Assembly (NCBI GenBank): GCA_037043015.1
Contig: CM073325.1
Span: forward strand, 8,535,001 to 8,599,000
Reading direction: 5' to 3'
Length of the DNA: 64,000 bases
DNA from: Bryum argenteum
Taxonomy: Eukaryota; Streptophyta; Bryopsida; Bryales; Bryaceae
Shown: in pieces, positions 37,455-49,670 of the stretch
How positions within the stretch are numbered: position 1 is the stretch's first letter
Layout of the letters: the number at the start of each line of letters is the position of its first letter
Translations under genes and position numbers: made by a program
The notes under the pieces: generated by a model
What the model was told of the DNA's origin: nothing
Seen by the model: only the letters and a program-made list of their open reading frames with translations
The model's database searches: none

Positions 37455-39642
37455 CTCGAATAGCAAACAATCTCTCTGTCAAGCCTCTCAATTACAGACA
37501 ACTTTCAACTGAGCAATGTCGATACTTGACATTCCAGTAGCAAGTATCTTGCTATTGCAGCAATGATGGTGGTTCTTCGGTCAGCAGGTGGAAGGGGGCT
37601 TATAAGGCATCCGTGGTCGATGCTCCAAGACTTGAGTGGATAGCTAATCACCTCGCTGGAAGTCCAGGTTGCAAGTTGCGTCCCGGCATCGGGGGTCACA
37701 TGTCCCGTGTGCATGCTACGATTATCCCGCGACGTCGGACACACCCTTTGTGGTACAATCACGTGTGTAAACTGTGCTGCACGTCACCAACATATCATTG
37801 CCGAGCCGAGCCTGATATCTTGATTGCCAGCAGATGTGATCAATTTTTAGTCATATTCGACGAATCTACTTGCTCTCCAAATAGCTAGCTCTGTCTCCAT
37901 AGCTCGCCAAATTTGTAAGCACTCCAGGATTCGTTCTTCAGTTGCACAGAAAAATGTGAGTTTTTTTATTTGCGTTCTTCAGATGGACTGCACAAGTTCT
38001 TTGCCTGGTCCTGAAGGTAGTCAGAGGGAAAATGACTCAGGACTCATTTAAGTTATGAAGCCCATCAGAGTCCCGCATCCAACAAATTGTTGAACAATAG
38101 TTTCAACATCTCTGCACTTGTTTACATATTCTCAACTGTAACAGATCTGTAATGGTTAGTCATCAGTTCTTACATTACTTTTACCATTGTGGACTCGGAG
38201 CTGCTAATTCAAAGTAAAACAATCCTCACAAGTCGGAGGAGACTTGTGTGACCTTCAGATTCTCGTGGAGTACAGAGACCTTCTACAGCGGTGGTTGACT
38301 ATCAGTTGACAGCCAAATGACCCATATGACGAGGCTAGCTGCAGTGATCAATTTCAAGAAATTCAACTGCACGTGTTGAACAGTAGGAAAGCTCCTTCTT
38401 CTCTTTTGTACAATCAATGGAAGCTCCTTTCTGTCTTGGTTATGGCATACTGTAGTAAGGTGTTCGATAATGGCTCAATTTTCTAAATCATCTGGAGGGT
38501 ACGGTACATGCAGAGCAAGAGCGCGCCTCTCCGATCATACGCCCTGCATGCAGCGATCGAGGCACTCGAAACAGTGCCTCTGTTGACTCCGGTATTTTTT
38601 TTTTTTTAAATGTCAGAGTAAGTGGCTCTTCCGGACATGGAGAATCTCGCCACACTGTTCCATTCCCTCTTATCACAACAGTCAGGAACGGGGAGTGTCG
38701 GCATTTAGTTACAAGTTGGCTCGTTGATTTTCGAGAATTTCCTAATGGCGTTCCTAGGTTTTTGCTCGTTAGAAGGGTTATCACATATATAACACGGGTA
38801 TCAATTAGAATCACTAGATGATCATGTGAAGTAAACGATATTGACCGGAGACCTCTGGAAAAACGTCCCGGACCTCTTTTAAAGCCCGGACATGACTGAG
38901 GAAGATCTTGTAAGTTGTAACTCTCTTTTTTGCAGTAAAGGTTTCCCTTTGTGGAAAAAAGAAAAACTTCCTTGACAGTGAACACAATACTGGGGTAATG
39001 CTATTATACTTATAAGACTCTCATTGTCTGAGTATTATTCTGTCTAGGCAAGTAGTAAGAATAGAAACAAAAGAATCATTACAGCACTGCAAAGAATATT
39101 CCTGAGATGCTTTCACTCTTCTGCTAAAATATCTCTTGCCGGGTTACAAAACAAAGAAACCGGAAACAAGACTAGATGTGTTACTGGGAACAGTTCACAG
39201 ATCTGCTACATAAAACACAATACTGTTCTGTACCAGTTCGCTTCGAACAGTGTTTTTTTGTCTTCCATTCTTTCGTATTATCATTTTTAGTAGAAACGTG
39301 CTCATAAACTTGCTGTCTCGTTTGATTCGCACCATTACCGCTCAACCCACTCGAGACGCTCGTGACATCCAAGAAAAACATGAAAACATGAAATATCCGA
39401 GCCTTGCGTGGACACACGTTGTCACTACTGTTGAACTCGTGCTTAGCCCCGCCGATGTCTACGTGCTATTGTTGATTCCGGCCATCGGTGGCACTTGACT
39501 CCAAAAATACACTCTCATGGATATATATCGACGACCCTGACTGTTGCTAGTGATTGGCATCCACGAGCTGCAGTTTATGAGTCGAGGTCTCAGCTTGCAT
39601 TGCATCAAAGAGTTTGTTTCTGAATACAATCGGTTTACATCC
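37455..39642. promoter_or_regulatory. Shared divergent promoter region of the alveolin-like pair
   Basis: 2.2 kb separates the two divergent start codons. A TATA-like motif for the minus gene lies at about 37598-37608 (minus strand CCTTATAAGCC), and GATATATATCG at 39520-39530 sits 47-57 bp before the first ATG of the plus gene. No other gene is evident. A T-run at about 38591-38607 is the only simple repeat. Confidence 0.5.
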
Positions 39643-41548
39643 ATGCCTGCCGAGGTGTTAGTTTCGTCGGCCACGTCCGAAATGAGGACGTCGTCGACGA
39701 CGTGGGAGGAATCGAGCCATCATCATGGTTTGACGCACTCCATCAACTTGAAGAGTGGGGAGTTTGTGCTCTCCGACGAGATGACGATGAGCAATGGCCA
39801 CTTCGAGACGTCGGAGCTTTCGCACTCGACGTCGCACCACAAGTGCAGCAAGTGTTCTTGTTTGCTCGCTGAGTGTCTGTGCGTTATCGAAAGTCACCAA
39901 GTGGGACCTGCGTACTATCCTAACGCCAACGACTGCGACCTGGTACTCATCAAACTTACTCTAACTTGATGATCGATCGCTCCAGTCATGCATTGCATTT
40001 TGCTGATCTATGAATTTGATGTGTGCACAGCCGAGGGAGTATGAAACCCACGTTCAGATCTTCATGAGGGTGCCGGAAATGGTGCCAGTTGAAAAGACAT
40101 TCTACCAGAAGCAGCTCACGTACGAGAAGCGGACAGTCTCGACCCCGAGGTCTCGCATTGTTGAGGACGAGATCGAGCTGATTGAGCTTGTACCGACGGT
40201 GAAGATGGTGCCCCAGACCAGGACCGAAATCGTGTACAAGTAAGTTCATCGATCTCTCACTGACAACTTGTTCAATCTGCACTTAAGAATGCATCCTCGG
40301 TTTATTCAAAGGGATCCTTCTTGAATGTTTGCAGGGTGGTCGAGGAAGTGATCGAGGTGACGGAAATCGTGTTGGTAGCGGAGTTCGAAGATGTGTGTAG
40401 AATCGTGAAACAACCGCGAGTTGTGACTGAAGATTGCGAAGAGACGATCATGGTGCCCGTGGTGAAAGAAGTGCCTGTCACTCGCGTGGTTGAGGAGTGG
40501 ACTGGAAGGTCAGTAACCCACACGCATTTGCTTGTCTCCCCCAATTACCTCAATTTTGTGTCCCTCCCCTTTAGGATGAATGATGTAGAGTCTTTAACCC
40601 TTTTCAACCGGCAGGACCTCCAACATGCTCTGAAATGTCCAATGCCTCAAACATTTCTAAACCCTGTCAAAACCCTGTTAATAAATCTTAATCATTCGAC
40701 TACTCTATCTTGTCATACATTACAGATTTTAGACTATTTTCCCTTTCCTTGATCAGATTTTCGACTAGTTTTCCTTTCCTTGATCATTTTTGTATTGTTT
40801 TATCATAACCTTGCAGTTACTCATTTCTTGCCATAATCTAGAATAGTTTCCCTCCCTAAGTTACTCTACACTATTATGCCAAATCTCAGTGATTCAACTA
40901 CTCTTTCTTGGCATATACTCTACACTAGTTTCTCTTACCTGGATCACTTTTTAATCTGAATCTGCCACTCTTTCTCACCATACAATCTGAATTGATTTCC
41001 CTGCTCTTTTCCACTTTCTACTTTTAAATTAGAACTTGCCAGTGTAACGGTTTTGTTGCATCGATTGAGCTCATGAATATTGATATTTTGGCTATGGATG
41101 GGATGGATGCAGGTACTGCGAGTCGGAAGTGGAGAAGTTCTGTTCGCCAGGCGACTTCAATCTCATCTGCGAGGACAGTTGCCACCACAAAGGCCCCGGC
41201 CACAACCACGGTCATATCAAGAAGTCCCGAAGCTCAGCGTCGTCGTTGTCGGGAGACTCCCCGAAGTCGCACCACCGGAAGCGTAACAGCAAAGACAATT
41301 TCCCCAACTTGGGTGAGCGCCTCATCCATGCCGCTTCTGATGTTGTTACTGCCCACCACGACAACAACAACAACAAGGCTGCAGCTGCTCTCCACCACCA
41401 AAACTCTGATTTGCACAACAAGGCTGCAGCTCCTCTCCATCACCAGAACTCTGATATGCACAACAAGGCTGCTGCTCCTCTCCACCATCAGAACTCTGAT
41501 TTGCACAACAACAAGGGCCTCCTTCTCCATCCCAACAAGTCTATGTAG
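39643..41548 (+). CDS. Alveolin/articulin-like Cys- and Val-Pro-rich protein B (372 aa)
   Basis: Exons 39643-39942, 40031-40239, 40335-40508 and 41113-41548 (phases 0, 2, 2). Exons 2 and 3 are exactly the same lengths (209 and 174 bp) as in protein A, with the same phases, so the two genes are true duplicates in head-to-head orientation. Shared landmarks are the Cys cluster KCSKCSC, HQVGPAYYPNAND, PREYETHVQIFMRVPEMVPVEK, MVPVVKEVPVTRVVEEW, and YCESEVEKFCSPGDFNLIC. The tails differ: here it is His/Ser-rich with four copies of HNKAAAPLHHQNSDL. An alternative upstream start is ATG 39577, which would add 22 residues. A 604-bp last intron contains CT-rich repeats. Function is unknown. Confidence 0.8.
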
Positions 41549-42913
41549 TGGACTCTTTGACCATCTATGATGCTTTCCAATTTGACTAGTTAGTACAGGC
41601 AAAAGCTATAGAGGTGGTACCTTACCTTCCGCAGCTTGAGAGGATGCCCCACTCGTTATTTTCCATGATCAGTGGCTCTCTTTTTGATTTATCTAGTACA
41701 TTGCATTCTTTTTTGTAATATAGGGTAGAATGGGTGCAATTAGAAATCAATCTTGCCTATTCTTTGGGTTTCAATACCTTGAATGTATTGCATGTTTACA
41801 TGAAGTAGAGTGATTGGTTTTGGGTATGGTTATACTTGTCACTTTTGAAAGTTTGTGTTTATTTTCTTGAGTGATTAAAGATACCACAACACTTCAGGAA
41901 CACGAATGTTGGAGCTGACCACAATAGTGTAGTAAGCCACACATTCCTAGTGAAGCTTTAAATTTTTAAATAGGCATACAAATAGGTGATTGACAGTATA
42001 TATTCTCAAAATTCTTAAAACCTAAAATGGGTTTAGGCACAGCCAAGGTATGGGTATCACTTTTTGTCAAGACTAGTTAATTAGGTGATTTTTGGTTGAA
42101 ACATTCAAAGTTCATCATTTTTTTCCATTTTTACCAATTACAAAGAGTACGAAATCATTTTAAAATAACGTATATGTAATTGGGATCAAGATGCACACTC
42201 CTAGAAAAAAAAATTATTCAAATTTTATATTTTTGGATCATTGAACCCTCCACAGTAAATTGCATATTGGTGGGATTTGCAAGCATCATGGTGCAAAGAT
42301 TATTAATTGTTTACTTGTCAAACTAACTATTTTATATAATGCACAAGTACATGTAAGTCATATCCAAAAATGGTATCAAAATGTGATCATTTGATGTATC
42401 GAATGATTGTTTCTTAGGACTTTGTGTCATTAGGACACAACTTACTTTTTCAACTAAATTACCTGATAAAATCCTTAATATTCTTCAATGCAAATGAAAT
42501 TTATTTTTTTTGGTAGGCTATAAGTACTGTAAATTGAAACCACATTTGGTGTTCTCATACTTAACTTTGTTTAGAAGATGGACATGTTTGACACACTTGC
42601 ATGAGCTGAAATTGTACTTGGGACAACTTTTTTGGACACCCTTAGCTTAATTGTGCCTGTTTTATGTGATTTTGGGCAACCTAAGGAAGAAGTTAATATC
42701 ATTTAAATATTTTTATTTATTTTGCCTAAGATTTTTCCTGGATATTCCCTATATATACAAGGTGTGTGTGTGTGAAAATCCATAAAGTCAAATTCAGTTT
42801 TCAGTATATTAAATTGCATAATTGTTGCTTCTAAACCCAAGTGGAGCAGAATGAAGTTTCATAAAGGCATTTTTTTGGATTTCTTTGATCTCCATCACAT
42901 TGAGGCTAAGAGT
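41549..42913. other. AT-rich intergenic DNA
   Basis: No gene seen. It includes the 3' flank of alveolin-like gene B and a short (GT)n run at about 42762-42772. Confidence 0.6.
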
Positions 42914-43659
42914 TTAACCCTAGAACGTCAGAGCCCATAACCGTGGCCTGAACTTTGATATGTCTTACTCTGAATCCTCCATTTCGCCACTTTACCTGAA
43001 AGTAAAATATTTTATTTTATTTTTCGTAGATGTGATCACATGCTTTTCATATGCTGTAAAAATTTCAGATTTTTTTGGGAAGATTTAAAATTCAAGTGAA
43101 TTTTCAAAGAAAAACCAAAAATAATTCATATCAAATACAAATCACTTTCAAAAAATCTGAAATTCTTAGAATAAGGGGACATTGTAGTGAAGAATAGCAT
43201 GGTGTAATCCATGGTTTTGTGTCATGCTATATTTGAAAATTGAGAAAGAGACCCTATAGGCATGTAAACTTAAGGTGTCAGTAAATCACTAGATATTAGG
43301 AATTTCTTGAAATTCTGACTTGGAGTAGAAACAAGACTTGGTGAGATTCATTTTATGAATTGAGCTTGAACTCAAAAGAGATCATTTAGTTGCCTAAATT
43401 TGAGACTTAATAAAAGTAGGGAAAAGTTGCAGAAATGCACTTTGTGGTGATTTGTTTTTAACCATTCTTTCAACTTTCATACCACATGTGATCTTAGGAA
43501 ATACCTTAAATGACCTCAAATGAATTCCATGATATGCTATTATCATTCATAAATCCAATTACAAAAATCATGAATGAAATTCATCCCGAAATAATAGGTT
43601 ACAGTGAAAATGTTCTGTTCATCGGACATAAAATGGCCGCTCCGACGTTCCAGGGTTAA
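42914..43659. mobile_element. Non-autonomous inverted-repeat element (746 bp)
   Basis: The left end reads TTAACCCTAGAACGTCAGAGC and the right end is the inverted form of TTAACCCTGGAACGTCGGAGC. The 405-bp element at 46276-46680 has the same kind of end. No transposase frame is visible. Confidence 0.65.
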
Positions 43660-43797
43660 CCCTTACAGGTCTGAACAACCAGATTTTGGTTGCTGGAATA
43701 CGACGTATTTTGATTATATTGGAATGAGTGACACCTTTAATAGATTTGAGTTCAAAGGAGAAGTTGACATTTAAGGCCATGCAATTCTACTAAGCTT

Positions 43798-44200
43798 TTA
43801 ACCCCTAACTTTCCTTGAAGTCCGAAATCGGCTTCTGCAATTCCGGGCAGCCTAGTTAAAGGGGTTAGAAGTAATATTTTTGCCTAAGAATTTTATCGGG
43901 TCCTCCTTATACTGCAAAGTATATGTGGTAAAATTTGCAAAGTCAAATTCCAATTTTTGAGTCTTCTAGGACGATCCTTGGGTTGCGAGCCGAGATGGGG
44001 CAGCTCAAAAAAGTAACTTTTTTTAATTATTTTTTTTGAAACATGATCATTACTAAATCACTACTCAGATTTCAAAGTGACTCAAGTCAAAAAGTTTACC
44101 AATTTTACAAGGGCAGCCTCCAAAAAAATTTAAAACCAATCTTCGCAATACCCAAAAAAACTCTACCTCTAAACACTCGTGGGGGTGTAAACCAATTTCT
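43798..44200. repeat. Diverged partial copy of the 673-1606 element
   Basis: Motifs recur in the same order as in 673-1030: TAACCCCTAA, CCGGGCAGC, ATATTTTTGCCTAAGA, GTATATGTGGTAAAATTT, AAAAAGTTTACCAATTTT, ACAAGGGCAGCCTCCAAA. Only the left part is kept. Confidence 0.65.
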
Positions 44201-44584
44201 TTTCTTTTCTTTTTTTTTTCAATTTGGAGAGGAATACCTTCTTTTGAGGAAAGGTGTCATCAATGAGGTTCGTAAAGGTGTAATCAATAGTGAGGGGATT
44301 ATGTAATGGCCCCTCAAGTGGAACAATACATAAGACCACTCTTAAGTGAGGAAAATTTGAGAATCTTTCTAATATTGGTGCTCCCTTAAGTATTGCCTAC
44401 TATTGCTCAAAGCTCTTTTGTCCTCCTAAATGTTTGCTAATATCCTACTCTTTAAAGTGTGCCATGTGGACATCCATGTAGGATTGATAATTACTAATGA
44501 ATGTAGGTGCGAACACACACTTTTTAATAGAGTTAAGACCCCCTCCTAAGACCTCCTCTAAGGCCAAGTGCGAACAGGCCTTAA

Positions 44585-44895
44585 GATGAGAGCCCAGGTA
44601 TGACATTACCCGTTTGTTCTCCCGCTTTCTCAGCACAGTACAACTTTTTCTGTCTGAATTGCTTCAGAAGCACTATAGTTGCCGCAAAATCCTATCATCT
44701 CGTAATTTCGGGTTAAGCAGAGTGTTCGAGACCTCGCGAAGTGAAATATGATCTCTTTGACCGTGACATCATCAGGGCGAAGAGTGATGTCGAAAGTATC
44801 GAGATTCTTATAGTGCTGCGAAAATAGCTCTTAGATGGCGGATCGCAAGCTGCGAATTCCGCTTTTTGGCATTGGTGAGCTCTCATCTCAGCTGT
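44585..44895 (+). pseudogene. Partial duplicate of the ALG2 promoter and first exon
   Basis: This matches 50975-51285, including GATCTCTTTGACC, AAATAGCTCTTAG and ATGGCGGATCGCAAGCTGCG followed by the same intron donor and GTGAGCTCTCATCTCA. The exon has an internal deletion that removes codons for the HPD part of the first motif. No further ALG2 exons follow, so it is a dead promoter-exon fragment. It adjoins the outer edge of the left inverted arm of the repeat block. Confidence 0.75.
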
Positions 44896-45177
44896 ATAAA
44901 TGTGCGAAGTGAAATACCATGGTCACATCCGGTGGGGTCGGCATGAACGATGTAGCAAAAATCCTTTAGATCAAAGATACACCGTTCATGTCGATCCACA
45001 CCTGTCCTCTTTTGACTCACCACTCTGAAGTCGGGTGGTCGATCCCTTCCTCACCATGTGAATCACGTGAAACTATGGTGGTGACTCATACGCGTACTTA
45101 TAATGTACGGTTTTGTTACCCGTAAGCAATATGGTAAATGTATGATTTTATATTAATATTTTAGTTTTATTTACTTA

Positions 45178-45230
45178 TGACTTTATTATTATCATGATCA
45201 TTATTATCGTAATTATTATTATTATTCACT
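45178..45230. repeat. ATT/ATC-rich simple repeat
   Basis: Degenerate trinucleotide tract in the left inverted arm, matched by similar tracts at about 48822-48860 and 50650-50745 in the other arm copies. Confidence 0.6.
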
Positions 45231-46275
45231 TCTATTTTGGGGTAATGAATCGGTGAGAATGTCTTTGGGCTACAGTTGTTAAATTCAAGGTTTTGGATTG
45301 GAGTAATTTGGGGTCTCTCCTCATGTTTTTGAAATTGAAATGTCTCTCCTCTATCAAAATTTGTGGAGCTCTTAGGACGCTTTACATGAAGAGTCAAGAC
45401 GTACTTGGGGGTGATGGAGAGCAAATATCTTCTCAGTGTGATTGGTTCATCGTTTGCACTACAAGTAATGGATTAATTACGTTCAGAGAAATTCTACCCC
45501 CTTTGGCTCCATGCTCGGCTTAACTCATTATATAAAGCGTCTTTTAGTTAAGATAGTTCAAACAATTTATTTTTTTTGAGAAATATGGTGAGGGACGTAT
45601 AATTAACCATCAAAGTAGGTATGGAAGTATGTCAAATGTTGTTGAGTAGGATCCCAATTTGATTCGAGTTTTTGTAGTAGAAACCCCAATTCCATCCAAG
45701 ATATGAGGAAGTTGTGGCATTCACTTTTGTGCCAGGGGCTTTTGAGTAGGTATTCACAAGTGCAAGGCTATTATTTACGCAAAGAGATTTTAATCATGGC
45801 CTATTATGGTTCAAGGAGGTTCTCAGGATGAAGGTAAAGAAGATGCTTAACACAATCTCCTCGTTGAGATGCATTTTCTCATGGGATTTATAAAGAAATT
45901 GAACATAATATTGAAGTTGTTGTTGTGAATCTTTTGGACCCCAAGGCCCCACCATGTGATTCACTTTTTATTGCCACAAGTCGCATTTTCACTTCAAAAG
46001 TGAAAATGTTGAGATTTTGTGTGCTTTTTTGAGTGCTAATCTTTTCTAACCTTGCAATTTATGAGACCTCATGATTCAAAATTTGACCCACACACTATAC
46101 AATAAGTCTATTTGAAGATTGTAAAGTTAAGATCTAAGTAACTAATCTTTGTTTTTCTCAATGCTTCGAGGCTAGTTAGTAGAATATCGTGTATTCAAAA
46201 ACACCGTCAAAATGTCAATGTCGATGTATGGAATACTTTTTGCTAAGGGATGGATTTATGTTTCACAATCACTAT

Positions 46276-46680
46276 TTAACCTTAAACGTCTGAGCGGCCC
46301 CGAGGGGGCCGTTTCTAACAGAATCTCCTCTGTAGCTCTCAATGTACTCAACTTTTCACTCATATTTTAATGTCAAAGTGGTCACCTTCTTGTGAATTGT
46401 GATGCATTCAAAAAGTGAAATTTTAGAATTCAAATCACAATTTGTATGAGTGATTTTGTGTTTTGAAAGGATTGTGGTAGGTAGGTTGGGGTTGTACAAT
46501 ACTTGTAGGAGGTTGCAATCTCATCATTGATTGGATCATTCATGATCCCAAGTTCAAAAAGTGCACTATTCATGATGCCCAAGTTCAAAAAGTGCACTAT
46601 TCATGATGCCCAAGTCCAAAAGATGTTGTGATCCAATACTGGGCTGCCCAAATCCGTATAGCCTGACGTTTAAGGGTTAA
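46276..46680. mobile_element. Non-autonomous inverted-repeat element (405 bp)
   Basis: The left end is TTAACCTTAAACGTCTGAG and the right end is the inverse of TTAACCCTTAAACGTCAGG. Inside, a 31-bp direct repeat (CAAGTTCAAAAAGTGCACTA...) occurs two to three times at about 46550-46618. Confidence 0.6.
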
Positions 46681-46699
46681 GGTCATAGGGTCTATGTCC

Positions 46700-48240
46700 G
46701 CTGTATCTACTAACAAAAACAACGTCTTTACTAATGAAATCAGCGTTTTGTTAATGAAACATTGTTTATGTTTATGGTTGCAAACTCCATTTTCTATAGT
46801 GGGCATCGACTCATTGTCAAGACGAAGAGACATTCTAATCACACCGGTCTCAAAAGAGGACCGAAGTTCATATCTATCTATGTGATGATGTTGTGATGGG
46901 TGAATTTTTGGGTTGCATGTACTCACTATATTCTCGATTATTCAAGGTTGTTCACGGTGACGAGTTGAGTCAGATTGCATCCAATTGCTCTTGGTGACCA
47001 CTGCATTTGCATCAAAATTTTCTAGAGGCTTATTGCTTGTGCCCTGCAACTAATTTTGTTGTCTAGGTTCGGTTTTAGGGTTGGTTTAGGCAAGGACCGC
47101 CTTTTGATGATGAGTATAGGAACATGAGAATAGGCATTGCTTAAGTGCGTGCGTTCATTGCTTTGCTCGGTGTGTCGATAACCTCGGTAGGTGTTTCCAT
47201 AGCCTTCGATACAAGATATTGTTAGGTGGATGCAAATGGGAAACTCTTAATTACTAGAGAGTTTAGCTAGTTCTCATAGTAGTTTTAAACTTTGAGAGTA
47301 AATGTCTCCTAAAGTATGACAAATTTTGAAGCATGAATGGTCTTGTTAGAGAAGTATAAGAAAACTCTAGAATATGCAAATTTAGGGGTTGACTTACATA
47401 TAATTCACTAAAATACTCCAATTATGAGCAAAGTAGCAATGTGAAATATTCTCCGACAATATTTGTGAGAGTTACCTATTTCTACAACCTAAGTGGTTTA
47501 AAATATTAGTATCACGGTCAGGGGAAAGCCCTGAGAGAGTTGCACATTGCTAAAATAGAACTAGTTGGATAGAAGCTACTTGGAAAGGAGTTTTGAGGTT
47601 AACTTGTGAGATTTGCATAATATTTGGGCCCATCGTTTGTTTCAGTGGCTCGAGGCCCATGTTTCTCAAGTAGGTACTTGGGAGGCCAAAGTATCCCAAG
47701 TAAGCACTTAGGAGGCATGCCCAAGTATCCCAAGTATATATCAAGGAAAATATACATATATCTTCAAATATGATGAAATACAACAATCAAATATGAAAAG
47801 AAAAAGGGATGCTTTTGGATATATATAGTTTGGGTGAATAAACATGTCTTTGTTGACTTGTGGCGTAGTGGTCCAATCAAGGTTCCAAAATAGGTTGTAG
47901 TCAAAGGAAGTGTTTTTTAACTTTTTAAAATTTAACCCCTAATTTCTAGAGGCCTCAAAATGTGCCAAAGATCCTCACCAGTGCATTACCCCTAAATAGA
48001 AGTGAATACTAATTATAATAATAATCATCTCTCAACACTATAATAGAATGCGTTTTTGTGAATTTCCATTCTCTATAAGCCAATCAGAGAGCCCGTTGCC
48101 CTTCTAAAAGCCAACATTTACCAAAAAGTATCTTAAAAAGGCGGCGAAAAAGCTAACGGGTTGTGGCTATATACACGGCATAAAGAGTTTTAGAGATTTT
48201 GAAGAGTTTCCGTAAGTGCTTCTTTATTATTATGAAGAGT
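46700..48240. other. AT-rich DNA, no gene seen
   Basis: No recognisable gene on either strand. A small inverted motif family (AAGTAGGTACTTGGGAGG, AAGTATCCCAAGTA) lies at about 47665-47745. Confidence 0.5.
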
Positions 48241-48249
48241 TTATTAGAT

Positions 48250-48720
48250 CATAATAATATAAGAAGGAGTCTAAGGGATAGGGAATATGGAACATGCAAC
48301 TGGGAGCAAAGAAGGTGTGAACGGGAGATCAAGGGGTTATATAAGGGGAACTAGGAAGGGGGAACAAAAGATAGGAAGTAGGAACACAGGATGGGAACGG
48401 TGAACAAATAATGAGAACTAGGAAGGAATGTTGGAAACTAAGAAGGGGATTTAAGGGATGGAGAACTGGGAACGGGAGTTTGGAGATAGGGAACCATTAG
48501 CAAAAAAATTAGAGAATGGGGAATCAAAATAGAAGAATAGGAGCTAGGAACGAGGGAACGGAGGATATGCTATGAATTTATTCATAGGAACAGGAACCAA
48601 GAAGAAGGGAACCGAGGACATGCTAAGAAATTATTCATAGGAGGGGGAACTGAGGACATGTAATAAATCTTAAAAAACAAGGGGAACATTAACGAGGGAA
48701 TTGGGATAGGGGGTAGTTTT
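48250..48720. repeat. Purine-rich GGGAAC-type degenerate repeat
   Basis: The plus strand is strongly A/G-biased with frequent GGGAAC and AGGAAC words and a ~58-bp subrepeat (GAGGA(C/T)ATGCTA...TTATTCATAGGA) present two to three times at 48561-48662. Confidence 0.6.
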
Positions 48721-49434
48721 TGAAAAACACCTATAAGGAACTCTTCCATCAAGACGTGGAGGACCTTACTCACAAATCAATGATTTTTTTTTTACTTTTT
48801 TTTTGCATGTCCTTTACTACTTATAATCATAATAATAATGATCATGATAATAATAAAGTTAGAAGTATGTAAAATTAAAATTTTATAATAAATTAATACA
48901 TATACCATATCGCTTGCGGGTAACAAAAGCGTATATCATAAAAACGCGCATGGGTTTCACCAAGGTATCATGTGACATGCATGTTGAGGAAGGGTCCGAC
49001 CACCCGACTTCGGAGACATGGGTAAGAAGAGACACAATGTGGAATGATTTGATTGATGTACCTTTGGTTTGAAGGATTTTTGCTACATCGTTCATACCCA
49101 CCACACCGGGTGTGACCTATTTGTTTTCCCATTTTCTCAGTACGTTCATACCCACCACAAGACTACGTAAAAGCGCCAGGGAACCCAAAAGCGCGTAGTA
49201 CCTCATTTGTAGATTGTGAAAATACAGATGTACCTCATTTGTATATAACGCAATTGGGTCAAATCTTACTTAGCACTTTGGAATTTTGTATAAAATCCAC
49301 AAATGCGAATTACATGTTGCAAATTTTTGCAATCCTCCTAAAAACCTATTTCGAATGTGGTCATAATTTTATTTTGAATTTACTCGTTGCAAACAATGGT
49401 CAGATCTCTTAAGTTGGTGCTTTTAGGACACTCA

Positions 49435-49670
49435 ACCTTAGAGTACAGCTTCTTCTTCTGTCTGAATTGGAATCTTTGCGCCATAAGCACTACAGTTGCC
49501 GAGTTGCCGCAAAACGTAACATCTTGTAATTTTAGGTGAGTGTTAAATGATGATCTCTTTGACATTAGGGCGAAGAAAGATATCGAAATTTTCGACATTC
49601 TTACGGAGCTGAGAAACAAGGAATGAAAAGAAACCTCTTAGATGGTGGATTGATACTACTTCCGCTTTTG
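49435..49670 (+). pseudogene. Second, more diverged ALG2 promoter fragment
   Basis: CAGCTTCTTCTTCTGTCTGA, AGCACTACAGTTGCCG, GATCTCTTTGACAT, GGGCGAAGAAAGATATCGAAA and CTCTTAGATGGTGGATTG follow the order found upstream of ALG2 (50995-51220). The start-codon region is degraded and no coding exon remains. Confidence 0.6.

Noticed and set aside
48883-49104. 73-aa minus frame starting MVGMNDVAKIL as a gene
   Set aside because: It lies in an inverted-arm repeat; the corresponding frame in the 44.9-kb copy is broken by a stop soon after the same start.
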